Part shown: positions 1 to 8,831 of the stretch, piece after piece
How positions within the stretch are numbered: position 1 is the stretch's first letter
Layout of the letters: each line of letters starts with the position of its first letter
Source: Lentisphaeria bacterium
Lineage (GTDB): Bacteria > Verrucomicrobiota > Lentisphaeria > Victivallales > Victivallaceae
DNA: 43,660 bases
Assembly: GCA_017450705.1 (NCBI GenBank)
Contig: JAFSTC010000088.1
Span: 1 to 43,660, forward strand
Direction: 5' to 3'
Translations under genes and position numbers: made by a program
The notes under the pieces: model-generated
What the model saw: the letters and a program-made list of their open reading frames with translations, nothing else
What the model was told of the DNA's origin: nothing
Database searches by the model: none

Positions 1-173
1 GATGAGAGATGAGATGGCAGGCGACGGGCCGGGGAGGAATTACCACTGCCCGCGGGCAAAGAAGTCGCCGATCAGATCGCAGTCGGACAGCCCCGCGGCT
101 ACTTGAACCTCTGCGGTTTCACCGGCACCATACGGGTTTCGAGCGAGTAACAGAGAAGATAGGGGGTGAAGGG

Positions 174-204
174 GGAAAGAAAACAGCGGAGGTACGACGC
201 TGTT
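174..204 (-). terminator. Possible terminator of the exporter operon
   Basis: On the minus strand, 7-base arms AACAGCG/CGCTGTT (198-204 and 182-188) with a 9-base loop are followed by a T-rich run (TTTTCTTT). It is about 200 bases past the last exporter gene and on the far side of the 64-bp inverted repeat. The stem is short, so this is tentative. Confidence 0.4.
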
Positions 205-226
205 GTCGTTCCCCTTCCGGCAAGCC

Positions 227-290
227 GTTGCAAAATATGTGTCTTCTCTTTCCGCAGAAAAGCGGGAAGAGAAGACATTTATTTTGCAAC
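227..290. repeat. 64-bp near-perfect inverted repeat
   Basis: Two 29-base arms (227-255 and 262-290) match at 26 of 29 positions and flank a 6-base loop, AGAAAA. The outer ends are GTTGCAAAATA and TATTTTGCAAC. The stem is much longer than a normal intrinsic terminator needs and no T-run follows directly. It could be a small MITE-like or REP-like element, or an RNA-processing or termination structure at the end of the exporter transcript. I found no second copy by eye in this window. Confidence 0.8.
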
Positions 291-409
291 ACGTCTTTCT
301 GCCCGCGGCCCGCGTGCCTCCGGCCCATCCCGCTCCCGGTCGCACCGGGCGCCGGGGGGGCGGGGGGCGGCGCAAGCGCCCCCGCATGAAGCCCACGGGT
401 CCCGATCCG

Positions 410-1519
410 TCAGAGGGATTTGCGGAAGGAGCTGAGGGAGACGGTGAAGAGGACGCCTCCGATGACGAGGAGCATGAGGAAGGGTTTCCAGACGACCTCG
501 AGACCGGCGCCGCGGAAGAGGATGGACTGGCTGAAGCTGACGAAGTGGGTGGTGGGGGCGATGAGCATGACGTTCTGGATCCAGACGGGCATGCTTTCGC
601 GGGGGGTCATACCGCCGGAGAGCATCTGCATGGGGAGGAAGACGAGGATGAGGAGCATGCCGAGCTGGGGCATATTGCGGGCGACACAGGCGAGGAAGAT
701 GCCGATGGAGGTTGCGGCGAAGAGGTGGAGGGCGACGCCGGCGAGGAAGAGGGGAACGGAGCCTTCGATGGGGATCTCGAGGTACATTTTGATGACGAAA
801 TACATGGATCCGGCGGAGGCCAGCAGCACCACGGCCATCATGGACCAGATCTTGGACATCATGATCTCGAAGGCGGAGACGGGCATGACCAGCAGGTGTT
901 CGAGGGTGCCGTTCTCGCGTTCGCGGATGAGGGCGGCGCCGGTAAGGACGATGGCGAGCATGGTGATATTGTTCACCAGCTGGACGATGGAGGTGAACCA
1001 GGCCTGGGTGAGGTTGGGGTTGAAGCGGTTGCGGATGACGCAGTTGGCGGCGGGGGAGGAAGTCTTCTTGCGTTTGAACTTGGATATCTCGCCGTCGAGG
1101 ATCTGCTGGATGTAGCCGCTGCCGTTGAAGGCCTGGGTCATGCGGGTGGCGTCCACGTTGACCTGGATCTCGGGGGCTTTGCCCGAGATGACATCTTTCT
1201 GGAAATCGGGGGGGAAGACGACGACGAAGGTGTATTTCCCCTCGTCCATGGCGGGATCGATCTCGGGGCGGGTGATGCGCGCGGCGGGGATGAACATGGG
1301 GGGGAGGAAAGCGTCGGTCAGTTTGCGGGAGAGCTGGGAATTGTCCTCGTCCACGACGGCGATGGTGGCGTTGTTGATGGAGTCGGGCTGGGACCGGGTG
1401 GCGGTGACGACGGCGAAGGTGAAGGAGTAGACGATGAGGGCGAGCATCAGCCAGTCGCGGCAGAGGCTGATGAGTTCCTTGACGCCGAGCTGATAGATAT
1501 TTTTGATCGTTTGCAGCAT
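410..1519 (-). CDS. ABC-2 type transporter permease, YhhJ-like
   Basis: This 369-residue inner-membrane permease is the third gene of a yhiI-rbbA-yhhJ-type exporter operon. The start is the ATG two bases after the TGA of the ATPase gene, with AGGAG just upstream. An N-terminal membrane segment (about residues 21-38, LMLALIVYSFTFAVV) leads into a large extracytoplasmic domain. The C-terminal half carries five or so hydrophobic helices and the ABC-2 permease motif RERENGTLEHLLVMPV. The fold and order match ABC2_membrane_3 permeases. The substrate cannot be read from sequence. The partners are the fused ATPase-permease upstream and the periplasmic adaptor at the head of the operon. Confidence 0.88.
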   Translation of the reverse strand: MLQTIKNIYQLGVKELISLCRDWLMLALIVYSFTFAVVTATRSQPDSINNATIAVVDEDNSQLSRKLTDAFLPPMFIPAARITRPEIDPAMDEGKYTFVVVFPPDFQKDVISGKAPEIQVNVDATRMTQAFNGSGYIQQILDGEISKFKRKKTSSPAANCVIRNRFNPNLTQAWFTSIVQLVNNITMLAIVLTGAALIRERENGTLEHLLVMPVSAFEIMMSKIWSMMAVVLLASAGSMYFVIKMYLEIPIEGSVPLFLAGVALHLFAATSIGIFLACVARNMPQLGMLLILVFLPMQMLSGGMTPRESMPVWIQNVMLIAPTTHFVSFSQSILFRGAGLEVVWKPFLMLLVIGGVLFTVSLSSFRKSL

Positions 1520-1521
1520 GG

Positions 1522-4287
1522 TCAGGACTCCTGTTTTTTCTGGAGCATGATTCCGGCGCCGATGATGATGGGGATCATGAGCGCCAGGACGGCGACGGGC
1601 TGGACGAGGTCGGCGAAGTACAGCGCCTTGTTGAAGATGCCGCGGGAGATGAGGAGCATGTAGGTGGTGGGATAGATGGTCCCGATGGCGCGGGCGATGC
1701 CCTCCTGGGTCTCGACGGGGGTGGTCATGCCGCAGAGCTGGGCGGAGGGGAGAAGCGTGCCCAGCATGGTGAGGAAGATGACGGCGATCTGGCTCCGGGT
1801 GACGGAGGAGGCCAGAAGTCCCATGCCGGTGGCGATGATGGCGTACATGACGGTGGCCAGGAGGAGGACGGGGAAGCTGCCCTTGACGGGGACGTCGAAG
1901 ATCGTGACGGCCATGACGGTGAGGAGGAGACTGCTCAGCACGGCGAAGAGGAGATAGGGGCACTGCTTGCCGAGGAGGAACTCCGTCCGGGTGAGCGGGG
2001 TCACGTAGAGGTTGATGATGGAGCCCATTTCCTTCTCACGGACGACGGAGAGGGCGGCGAGGATGGCGGGGATCATCAGCGTCAGAAGCGGGATCACCGC
2101 CGGGACCATGGCGGGCAGGCTGAGCACGTCCGGGTTGTAGCGGTAGCGGGTCTGGATGGAGACGTCCTTGAGTTTCCGCTTGGAGGGGGTCTTCGAGCGG
2201 GAGTCCAGCCACTCGTTGTGGATGGCCCTGACGTAGCTGTCGATGGTTTCGGCGCGGCTGGGCATGGAGCCGTCGACCCAGAAGGAGACGTCGGGACTTC
2301 TTCCCCGGTCCACGTCGCGGCCGAAACGGGGAGGCAGTTCGAGGACGAGGCTCAGCTCGCCGCTCTTCATCCGGCGGTCGAGCTCCTCGTAGGTATGGAC
2401 GGGGGGGTGCTCGGTGAAGTAGCGGGAACCGGCGATGTTCAGCATGTAGTTCTGGCTGGTGCGGGTATGGTCGCGGTCGAGGACGGCGTAGGAGAGGTTG
2501 TCCACATCCATGTTGATGCCGTAGCCGATGACGAACATGAGGATAAGGGCGCCGAAGAGGGCCAGCGTGGCGCGGATGGGGTCGCGCATGAGCTCCAGGG
2601 TCTCGCGCCAGAAGCAGCTGTACCAGCGCTGGAAGCTGAAAAACCGGCAGCAGCGGGGAGCCGAAGCGGGCGCGGCGGCGGCCGGGGTCTCCTCGGCGGT
2701 CTGGATGGCCTCTCCGGAGCGCTGGTTGGCCACGGGGTCGGCCTCTTCGAGAACGTTGATGAAGGCCTCCTCGAGGGTGGAGGTCCCCCGGGCGGAGATG
2801 ATGTTCTCGGGGGAGTCGCAGACGTAGGACTTGCCCGCGTGCATGAGGGAGATGCGGTCGCAGCGCCCGGCCTCGTTCATGAAGTGGGTGGTGATGAAGA
2901 TGGTCACCTTGTCCTTGCGCGAAAGTTCGATGATGAGCTCCCAGAAGAGGTCGCGGGCCACGGGATCGACGCCGGAGGTGGGCTCGTCGAGAATCAGGAT
3001 GTCCGGGTCGTGGATGACCGCGGCGGCCAGGGAGAGGCGCTGCTTGAGCCCCAGGGGCAGATCCTTGGGCAGGGCGTGCTCGATGTCGACGAGCTGGAAG
3101 CGGTCGATCATGCGTTTCACGCGGCCGGGGACCTCCGCTTCGGGGAGACCGTAAAGCCGGGCGTAGAGCATGAGGTTCTGCCTCACGGAGAGGTCGCCGT
3201 AGAGAGAAAAGAGCTGAGTCATATAGCCCAGATGTTTGCGGATCTCCATGGAGCCGCCGTCCACGGGCTTGCCGAAAAGTTCGGCGTGCCCCTCGGTGGC
3301 GGGCAGGAGTCCGGTGAGCATGCGCATGGTGGTGGTCTTGCCGCATCCGTTGGAGCCGAGGAAGCCGAAGATCTCGCCCCGGCGTATCTTGAAACTCACA
3401 TGATCGACGGCGGTGAAGGAACCGAATTTTTTGGTCAGTCCCTCGGCGACGATGGCGTAACCGTCTTCCTTGTCGCAGACGAGAGGCGGCACGGTCAGCT
3501 CCTTGTGGCCGGAGCGGCGGGACTCGGGCAGAAGCTGGATGAAGGCCGCATCGAGGTCGGCCTTTCCGGTCCGGGCCAGGATCTCCTCCGGCGTGCCGGT
3601 GGCGAGGATCTTCCCCTCGTCCATGGCGATCAAATCGTCGAAGCGCTGGGCTTCGTCCATGTACGCAGTGGCCACGATGACGCTCATCTGGGGCTGTTCC
3701 GCCTTGATGGAATCCACCAGATCCCAGAACTGCCGCCGGGCCAGGGGATCGACGCCGGTGGTGGGCTCATCGAGGACCAGCAGATCGGGGTCGTGGATGA
3801 GAGAGCAGCAGAGCCCCAGTTTCTGCTTCATGCCGCCGGAGAGCTTCCCTGCGGGACGGTCGAGAAAGGGGAAAAGTCCGGTGCTCTTGGTCAGACGGTC
3901 GATGCGCTTGCGGCGTTCCGCGGCGTCGTGGCCGAAAAGACGGCCGAAAAACTGCAGATTCTCCTCGACGGTCAGCGTGAAGTAAAGATTTTTGCCAAGT
4001 CCCTGGGGCATGTAGGCGATCCTGGGGCAGATGCGGTCGCGGTGCCCGGCGTCGCGCATGTCGCCGCCGAGAACGGTCAGCTCTCCCTGCTGGAGGGCAT
4101 GGGCCCCGGTGACAAGAGACAGGAGCGTGGACTTGCCCACGCCGTCGGGACCGATCAGCCCCACCAGACGCCGGGCGGGGATGTCGAGGGAGACGCCGTC
4201 CAAAGCCCGGACCTTGCCGTAGCAGAGGGTCAGATCCCTGAAGCTGACGACGGCGTCTTTGTTTTCCGCCGGGGAAGGCACGCTCAT
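1522..4287 (-). CDS. RbbA/YhiH-type fused double-ATPase ABC transporter and permease
   Basis: This 921-residue protein is close in length and layout to E. coli RbbA (YhiH): two ABC ATPase domains followed by an ABC-2 permease. The first Walker A is GPDGVGKS (46-53), followed by the signature LSGGMKQ and the Walker B region [13 protein letters not shown]. The second domain has GSNGCGKT near residue 310 and a degenerate signature, [10 protein letters not shown], which I recall as usual for the second domain of this family. The C-terminal third has an N-proximal membrane helix, an extracytoplasmic domain and several C-terminal helices. It overlaps the adaptor gene by four bases (ATGA). E. coli RbbA was named for ribosome binding, but the neighbours here support an export pump. 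The substrate is unknown. Confidence 0.9.
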   Translation of the reverse strand: MSVPSPAENKDAVVSFRDLTLCYGKVRALDGVSLDIPARRLVGLIGPDGVGKSTLLSLVTGAHALQQGELTVLGGDMRDAGHRDRICPRIAYMPQGLGKNLYFTLTVEENLQFFGRLFGHDAAERRKRIDRLTKSTGLFPFLDRPAGKLSGGMKQKLGLCCSLIHDPDLLVLDEPTTGVDPLARRQFWDLVDSIKAEQPQMSVIVATAYMDEAQRFDDLIAMDEGKILATGTPEEILARTGKADLDAAFIQLLPESRRSGHKELTVPPLVCDKEDGYAIVAEGLTKKFGSFTAVDHVSFKIRRGEIFGFLGSNGCGKTTTMRMLTGLLPATEGHAELFGKPVDGGSMEIRKHLGYMTQLFSLYGDLSVRQNLMLYARLYGLPEAEVPGRVKRMIDRFQLVDIEHALPKDLPLGLKQRLSLAAAVIHDPDILILDEPTSGVDPVARDLFWELIIELSRKDKVTIFITTHFMNEAGRCDRISLMHAGKSYVCDSPENIISARGTSTLEEAFINVLEEADPVANQRSGEAIQTAEETPAAAAPASAPRCCRFFSFQRWYSCFWRETLELMRDPIRATLALFGALILMFVIGYGINMDVDNLSYAVLDRDHTRTSQNYMLNIAGSRYFTEHPPVHTYEELDRRMKSGELSLVLELPPRFGRDVDRGRSPDVSFWVDGSMPSRAETIDSYVRAIHNEWLDSRSKTPSKRKLKDVSIQTRYRYNPDVLSLPAMVPAVIPLLTLMIPAILAALSVVREKEMGSIINLYVTPLTRTEFLLGKQCPYLLFAVLSSLLLTVMAVTIFDVPVKGSFPVLLLATVMYAIIATGMGLLASSVTRSQIAVIFLTMLGTLLPSAQLCGMTTPVETQEGIARAIGTIYPTTYMLLISRGIFNKALYFADLVQPVAVLALMIPIIIGAGIMLQKKQES

Positions 4288-5399
4288 TTTGCGCCGGCTC
4301 CGGGAGCCTTGGCAGCGGAGGCGGCCGGAGCGGCCGGGGCCTTGGCGGCCGGAGCAGCCGGGGCCTTGGCTGCAGGAGCGGCGGCTTTTGCGGCTTTTGC
4401 GGCCTTGTCGGCGGTGGCGGCGAGGGCTTTCCGGAGACGGAGAAATTCAGGCCACTCCACCTTGGGGTCGATCTTCACCCACGCCACGCCGGGCAGACCG
4501 GTCTTGACGATGTCGATGTACTTTCTGAGAAGCTCCGGCGGGATCGAAGCCTTGACGCGGAACATGAGCTTCTGCCGCTCGATCCGGGTCTCCACGGTCT
4601 TGGGGGTGAACTGGGCCTCGTTGGCGACGAAGGTGATCTTCGCGGGGATGGGGATCCCCGGCAGGGCGTCCAGCAGGATCCGGGCGTCGGCGCCGATGCG
4701 CACCTTGCCCGCGACCTCCTCCGGCAGGAAGAAGGTCATGTAGACGTCGGTCAGATCCAGCAGATTGACCACGCACCCGCCGGCGTCGAGAACTTCTCCG
4801 GGCTCGGAGACCTTGTACTGGATGCGGCCGTCGATGGGAGAGGTGAGGTTGCTGTCCTTGATGTCTTCCTCCCGGCGCCTCACGTCGGCCTCGGCGGCCT
4901 TGATGGCGGCTTCGGCCTGAACGACGGCGGCCTTGGCGGCGGCGAGCTCGGCGTCGGCCGCTTCGAACAGGGCCTTGTCATTGTCGAAATTCTGCTGGGA
5001 GGTGGCATTTTTCGAGACGAGGTACTCGGCCCTCTTGTAGCGGCGGTAGGCGTTGTCGCGGCTGCTGGTTTTCTGGAGGACGACGGCCTTGGCGGAGGCC
5101 AGTTCGGCCTTCTTCACCGCGACCATGGACTTGGCCTGGGCCAGCTGGGCTTCGAGGACGTTGGTCTGCATCTTGGCGATCAGCTGTCCCTTCTTCACGT
5201 AATCGCCGTCCTTGACGAGAACGCTTTCGATCTTTTCCGCCAGTTTGGTCGCAACATTCACCTCGGTCGCCTCCAGCCGCCCGTTGCCGGAGGCGAAAGC
5301 CGGATCGCGGTAGATGGCGTTGTCCACATAGGATTTGATGCTGTACAACGCCAGTCCGACGACGGCGACGACGATGAGGGCGATGACGATCTTCTTCAC
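4284..5399 (-). CDS. HlyD-family periplasmic adaptor, YhiI-like
   Basis: This 371-residue membrane-fusion protein should link the inner-membrane ABC pump to an outer-membrane channel. It starts with GTG, well placed after AGGAGG. Residues 1-22 form a single membrane anchor ([18 protein letters not shown]). A biotinyl/lipoyl-like half-motif ([20 protein letters not shown]) is followed by a long Ala-, Glu- and Lys-rich helical hairpin (about residues 85-180) and a second lipoyl-like half near [18 protein letters not shown]. The last 50 or so residues are low-complexity Ala-Pro-Lys repeats ([15 protein letters not shown]), an unusual tail for this family. It begins 36 bases after the fabZ-like gene in the same direction, so it is probably co-transcribed with the lipid A genes. 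Confidence 0.88.
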   Translation of the reverse strand: MKKIVIALIVVAVVGLALYSIKSYVDNAIYRDPAFASGNGRLEATEVNVATKLAEKIESVLVKDGDYVKKGQLIAKMQTNVLEAQLAQAKSMVAVKKAELASAKAVVLQKTSSRDNAYRRYKRAEYLVSKNATSQQNFDNDKALFEAADAELAAAKAAVVQAEAAIKAAEADVRRREEDIKDSNLTSPIDGRIQYKVSEPGEVLDAGGCVVNLLDLTDVYMTFFLPEEVAGKVRIGADARILLDALPGIPIPAKITFVANEAQFTPKTVETRIERQKLMFRVKASIPPELLRKYIDIVKTGLPGVAWVKIDPKVEWPEFLRLRKALAATADKAAKAAKAAAPAAKAPAAPAAKAPAAPAASAAKAPGAGAK

Positions 5400-5435
5400 T
5401 TTTTCCTCCTGAAAAAAGCAGCAGATTGAAAAAAA

Positions 5436-6353
5436 TCAGGCGTCAACGATGGCGAACATGAGGTTGATTTTGAAGACGGTCCTGCCGTCGACGCGCATCT
5501 CGCAGCCGCCGCGTCCGAAGCGGGATTTCGCCGGAGGCAGGATGAGGTCGATGATCAGCTGGTCGCCGGGATACACGGGCGCGACGGACTCGGCATGCTC
5601 GATGGCCATGAAGTAGCCGAGCTTGCCGGCGTTTTCGGGACGGGCCAGGACGCAGGCGCAGCCGGACTGGGCGGCGATCTCGCACAGGATGGCCTCGGGG
5701 AGCACCTGAAGCTTCGAGTTTCCGGAGAAGATCGGCTCGTTGCCGGTGACGTTCTTCACGGCGATGACCCGGTCGCCCTCCATGCTGGAAACGTAGTCGA
5801 TGAGCAGGAAGGGGAAGCGGTGGGGCATGAGTTCGACCACCCGGGAGATGTCCATGAGGACGGAATCTGTTTTGTCGTACTCGTTGAAATCGCAGGGCAG
5901 CGCCGCGGGAGAGGCGTCGATGGACCTCACGCCCAGGGAGACCACGGCCTCGCTGGCCACGCCCGACGCGGTGGCGATGGAGGTCTTCACCTGAGCGGAA
6001 TCGGCGCCGACCTCGAGGATCTCCGCGGAAATTTTGAGACGGTCGCCGGGGTTCGCCGGACGGCGGAACTTAACCTTGTTGGCCTCCTTCATGTAGACGT
6101 CGGCCTTGCCCGCGGGATCGAGACGGTCCCGGACGGCCAGCTCGGCCAGCTGCTTCATGGCTTCGAGCTGGAGCACGCCGGGCATGATGGGATGCCCGGG
6201 GAAGTGGCCCTGAAAGAAAGCCTCGTCCATGGAGGCGTTTTTGAAAGCGGTCCAGTGGGTTTCGTCGATCTGCTGCGCGCGGTCGAGCATGAGCATGGGG
6301 CTGCGCTGGGGGAGGACGGACATGATCTCCTTGAGGCCGAGGACTTTTTCCAT
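5436..6353 (-). CDS. Tandem hotdog protein, FabZ-like 3-hydroxyacyl-ACP dehydratase with degenerate second domain
   Basis: Two FabZ-like hotdog domains are fused in 305 residues, where ordinary FabZ is about 150. Domain 1 (1-145) has LPQRSPMLMLDR and the active-site stretch GHFPGHPIMPGV, with catalytic His50 and Glu64 in QLEAMKQ. Domain 2 (about 165-305) begins with the classic MPHRFPFLLID, but its active-site loop reads GNSKLQVLPEA. Asn212 replaces the catalytic His, one residue is missing, and Glu225 remains. Domain 2 has probably lost dehydratase activity or changed its reaction. The gene lies 29 bases after lpxC, as fabZ often does in lipid A clusters. AAGGA precedes the ATG. It may supply 3-hydroxyacyl turnover or act in a separate lipid pathway. 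Confidence 0.85.
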   Translation of the reverse strand: MEKVLGLKEIMSVLPQRSPMLMLDRAQQIDETHWTAFKNASMDEAFFQGHFPGHPIMPGVLQLEAMKQLAELAVRDRLDPAGKADVYMKEANKVKFRRPANPGDRLKISAEILEVGADSAQVKTSIATASGVASEAVVSLGVRSIDASPAALPCDFNEYDKTDSVLMDISRVVELMPHRFPFLLIDYVSSMEGDRVIAVKNVTGNEPIFSGNSKLQVLPEAILCEIAAQSGCACVLARPENAGKLGYFMAIEHAESVAPVYPGDQLIIDLILPPAKSRFGRGGCEMRVDGRTVFKINLMFAIVDA

Positions 6354-6382
6354 GATTGAATTTCCTTATCTTTGAAATTTTC

Positions 6383-7228
6383 CTACTGATTGTTCTGCAT
6401 GTTCTTCAAAATCTCGCCCGCCATCTTGACGTTGGTGGGATGTCCGGGACGGATGGCGACGACCGCGCCGCGGATCCTTTTCCCCGTGAGATAAAGATCG
6501 CCGATGAGATCGAGGATCTTGTGACGCACGATCTCGTCGCGGAAACGCAGTTTTTCCTTGCAGATGATGGCGCCGTTGTGGATGATCGCCGCGGCGTCGA
6601 GACTGCCGCCCTTGACCAGCCCCATGGCGAGGAGCATCTTCAGGTCCTTGAAATCGACGAAGGTGCGGCCGGGGGCGATCTCCGCGCCGTAGCTCTCGGG
6701 ATCGAGGGTGTACTCCATGAACTGGGGATCGAAGGGACAGCCCTTGAAACTCGTGACGCAGGTGATCGTCAGCTTTTCGGGATCGGGGAAAATGACGATC
6801 TGCGAGTGATTGTTGACGACCCGCAGGGGGGCGGAGGGCGTGAAGAACGAAACGTCGGCGCTCTGCACGACCGTCCCGGCGGAGCGGATCAGCTCCAGGA
6901 AGGGAAGGCTGGAGCCGTCGCAGATGGGCGGTTCCTGACCGTCCATCTCCACCACGCAGTTGTCGATGCCCGAGGCGTGGAGGGCGGACATGATGTGCTC
7001 CACGGTGTAGACCACGGCCCGGCCGGAGGCGATGGTGGTGCCGCGCTGAACGTCGACCACGTTGGTGACGAAGGCCCGGACCTCGGGCTTGCCCTCCATG
7101 TCCACCCGGCGGAAGACGATCCCGGTGTTCTCATCCGCGGGCAAAAGATTCAGCGTCGCCCGGATCCCGGTGTGCAGCGCGATCCCGGAAAGACGGACTT
7201 TTTTCGCCAGAGTCTGCTGTTTTTCCAT
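6383..7228 (-). CDS. lpxC: UDP-3-O-acyl-N-acetylglucosamine deacetylase LpxC
   Basis: LpxC removes the N-acetyl group in the first committed step of lipid A synthesis, in the cytoplasm. Landmarks line up with E. coli within two residues: LHTG (19-21 region), zinc ligands His78 (TVEH), His236 and Asp240 (VRHKILD), catalytic Glu77 and general-acid His263 (PGH). The length of 281 is slightly short of the usual 300-305, with a shorter C-terminus. The stop is TAG. It is the first gene of a likely lpxC-fabZ-exporter operon read from a promoter at 7275-7302. Its presence indicates an LPS-bearing outer membrane. Confidence 0.95.
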   Translation of the reverse strand: MEKQQTLAKKVRLSGIALHTGIRATLNLLPADENTGIVFRRVDMEGKPEVRAFVTNVVDVQRGTTIASGRAVVYTVEHIMSALHASGIDNCVVEMDGQEPPICDGSSLPFLELIRSAGTVVQSADVSFFTPSAPLRVVNNHSQIVIFPDPEKLTITCVTSFKGCPFDPQFMEYTLDPESYGAEIAPGRTFVDFKDLKMLLAMGLVKGGSLDAAAIIHNGAIICKEKLRFRDEIVRHKILDLIGDLYLTGKRIRGAVVAIRPGHPTNVKMAGEILKNMQNNQ

Positions 7229-7248
7229 AAAATATCATCCTTATCGGG

Positions 7249-7282
7249 TTGATTTTTTCACGTTCTCGTATCATAATATAAT
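7249..7282 (+). promoter_or_regulatory. Promoter region of miaA
   Basis: A consensus -10 TATAAT lies at 7277-7282 on the plus strand, interleaved with the divergent lpxC -10. TTGATT at 7249-7254 is too far upstream for a normal spacer, and nearer -35 candidates are only T-rich, so only the -10 is convincing. The shared core GTATCATAATATAATAC is nearly palindromic. Confidence 0.4.
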
Positions 7283-7302
7283 ACAGATAAGAGAAAAGTA
7301 AA
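7275..7302 (-). promoter_or_regulatory. Promoter of lpxC operon
   Basis: On the minus strand, a -35 like TTTACT (7297-7302), a 16-base spacer and -10 TATATT (7275-7280) lie about 47 bases before the lpxC start. The -35 is weaker than at the other promoters here. Confidence 0.55.
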
Positions 7303-7341
7303 ATTCAATCGGGCGATTTTTTCGGCGGCAGGGGGGATTTT

Positions 7342-8214
7342 TTGTCGGAGAGCATCAAAGTTCTGGCCGTGACGGGGCCCACCGCAACAGGCAAGACGGC
7401 CCTGGCCGTGAGGCTGGCGGAGCGGTTCGGCGGCGAGATCGTGAGCGTCGACTCGAGACAGGTCTACCGGGGTCTGGACATCGGTTCCGGCAAGGACCTC
7501 GAAGAGTACGGCGCCGTTCCCTTCCACCTGATCGACATCGCGGATCCGGCGAAAGAGGTCTACAACCTCGCCCGCTTCTGCGCCGACGCCTTCGCCGCCA
7601 TCGGTGAGATCGCGGGGCGGAACAAGCTGCCGATCCTGTGCGGCGGGACCGCGCTTTACCTGCTGGCCCTGCTGGCGGGCTACCGTCTGCCGGGAGAGGC
7701 CCTGCCCCCGCGGAACTCGGGACGGCCCCGGGAAAAACAGGAGGGGGGCGCCGATTCCTTTGCGCCGCCCTTCGAACTCGACGCGCTCATCCTCGGCGTC
7801 TACTACCCCCGCGCCGAAGTCCGGGAGCGGATCCGGATCCGGCTGGACAAACGCCTCGCGGCCGGCATGCTGGACGAGGGGAGACGGCTGCTTTCCTCGG
7901 GCGTCACGCCGGAACAGCTGGAGTTCTTCGGCCTCGAATACCGGGAAATGGCCCGCTGCCTCACGGGCAAGTGCACACCGCAGGAGATGCGCGACACCTT
8001 GCTCAACAAGATCCGCCAGTTCGCCAAGCGGCAGGACATCTTCTTCCGCAAGATGGAGAGGGAGGGGCACGTCATCCGCTGGCTGCTCCGGGGAGACCCC
8101 GCCGCCGCCGAAGAGCTGACCCGGCGTTTCCTGCAGGGAGAAACCCTGCCGCCGCCGGACTTCCGGCTCTCGGACATCGTCAATCCGTCACGCCCGGTTC
8201 ACGCCGGGGACTGA
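7342..8214 (+). CDS. miaA: tRNA dimethylallyltransferase MiaA
   Basis: MiaA transfers the dimethylallyl group to N6 of adenosine 37 in tRNAs reading UNN codons. The 290-residue protein has the P-loop GPTATGKT (residues 11-18), the DSRQVYRGLDIGSGK motif and CGGTALYL, all typical of the family. The C-terminal GLEYREMARCL and KIRQFAKRQDIFFRK match the tRNA-binding part. The start is TTG after AGGGGGGA. A variable stretch around residues 118-145 (PRNSGRPREKQEGG) is low-complexity. The 3' end overlaps the 3' end of the convergent metW gene by 16 bases. Confidence 0.92.
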   Translation: MSESIKVLAVTGPTATGKTALAVRLAERFGGEIVSVDSRQVYRGLDIGSGKDLEEYGAVPFHLIDIADPAKEVYNLARFCADAFAAIGEIAGRNKLPILCGGTALYLLALLAGYRLPGEALPPRNSGRPREKQEGGADSFAPPFELDALILGVYYPRAEVRERIRIRLDKRLAAGMLDEGRRLLSSGVTPEQLEFFGLEYREMARCLTGKCTPQEMRDTLLNKIRQFAKRQDIFFRKMEREGHVIRWLLRGDPAAAEELTRRFLQGETLPPPDFRLSDIVNPSRPVHAGD

Positions 8215-8220
8215 CTTTTT
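8193..8220 (+). terminator. Possible terminator of miaA
   Basis: CCCGG (8193-8197) and CCGGG (8204-8208) can pair around a 6-base loop, followed after seven bases by TTTTT. It overlaps the last codons of miaA and the end of metW. The stem is short and the T-run is displaced. Confidence 0.35.
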
Positions 8221-8831
8221 CTCTCCAGCACGAAGACCGCACCCACGGCAAAGAGATTGGGGGCGATCTTCGTCAGCAGCGGGAAACGCGACGCGATGGG
8301 CGTCTGGCTGACGATGGAGATATCCAGCTTGCGGCACAGCTCCCGGAAGTCCGAAAGCGTGCTGAAGTGGATGTTCGGCGTGTCGTACCACTGATAGGGG
8401 ATCTGGGCGTTGCGGGGCATACGCCCCTTCCAGCACAGCTGCAGCCGGCAGTTCCAGTGCCCGAAGTTGATGACGCTGACCGCGGCCCGCTTCCCCGCAC
8501 GGACGATGTTCTCCAGCAGGATGTCGGGACGGCGGATCTCCTGGAGCGTGTGGTTGAGGACCACGAGGTCGAAGGCGTCCTCCCCGGCGAAATCCAGTCC
8601 GGCGTCCATGTCGCCCTGGATCACGGGGACGCCGTTGGCGATGCACCGGATGACCGACTCCTGATCGATCTCGATGCCCAGCACGCGGGCCTGACGCTCC
8701 TTGCGGAGCCGGAGCAGGAACGCGCCGTCGCCGCACCCCAGGTCCAGCACCCGGTCCCCGGGATTCACCAGCGCGGAAATGATCTCCAGATCCCGCCGGC
8801 GGTTCAAGTCAAGATCTCTGCGGTCGATCAT
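8199..8831 (-). CDS. metW: MetW-like methionine biosynthesis methyltransferase
   Basis: This 210-residue class I SAM-dependent methyltransferase has motif I VLDLGCGDGAFL near residue 29, ALGIEID-type motif II (VLGIEIDQ) and the MetW-typical stretches LNHTLQEI, NFGHWNCRLQL and PYQWYDTPNIHF. It starts with an ATG that overlaps the TGA of metX by four bases, the common metX-metW arrangement. In other bacteria MetW is needed with MetX for homoserine acylation. It probably works the same way here, in methionine synthesis in the cytoplasm. Confidence 0.92.
   Translation of the reverse strand: MIDRRDLDLNRRRDLEIISALVNPGDRVLDLGCGDGAFLLRLRKERQARVLGIEIDQESVIRCIANGVPVIQGDMDAGLDFAGEDAFDLVVLNHTLQEIRRPDILLENIVRAGKRAAVSVINFGHWNCRLQLCWKGRMPRNAQIPYQWYDTPNIHFSTLSDFRELCRKLDISIVSQTPIASRFPLLTKIAPNLFAVGAVFVLERKSQSPA

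Larger units (their letters stand above)
1..409. other. Gene-poor segment downstream of the exporter operon
   Basis: I see no convincing gene here. All open frames are short, low in recognisable motifs and overlap one another on both strands. The segment lies downstream of the minus-strand exporter operon and contains three hairpin-forming stretches: a GC-rich hairpin near 362-385, a 64-bp inverted repeat at 227-290 and a smaller terminator-like hairpin at 182-204. A minus-strand frame ending near 40 carries a short NPYGAG stretch that resembles the tail of UDP-GlcNAc 2-epimerases, but this is too little to call a gene. Confidence 0.6.

Noticed and set aside
40-150. Minus-strand NPYGAGETAEV stretch resembling the tail of a UDP-GlcNAc 2-epimerase
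   Set aside because: Only about a dozen residues look similar, and the sequence upstream in the same frame is unrelated. It is too short to call a gene remnant.
2218-4743. Long plus-strand frame opposite the RbbA-type gene
   Set aside because: The minus-strand protein has two complete ATPase domains. The plus-strand frame is Gly-, Val- and His-rich antisense of those codons.
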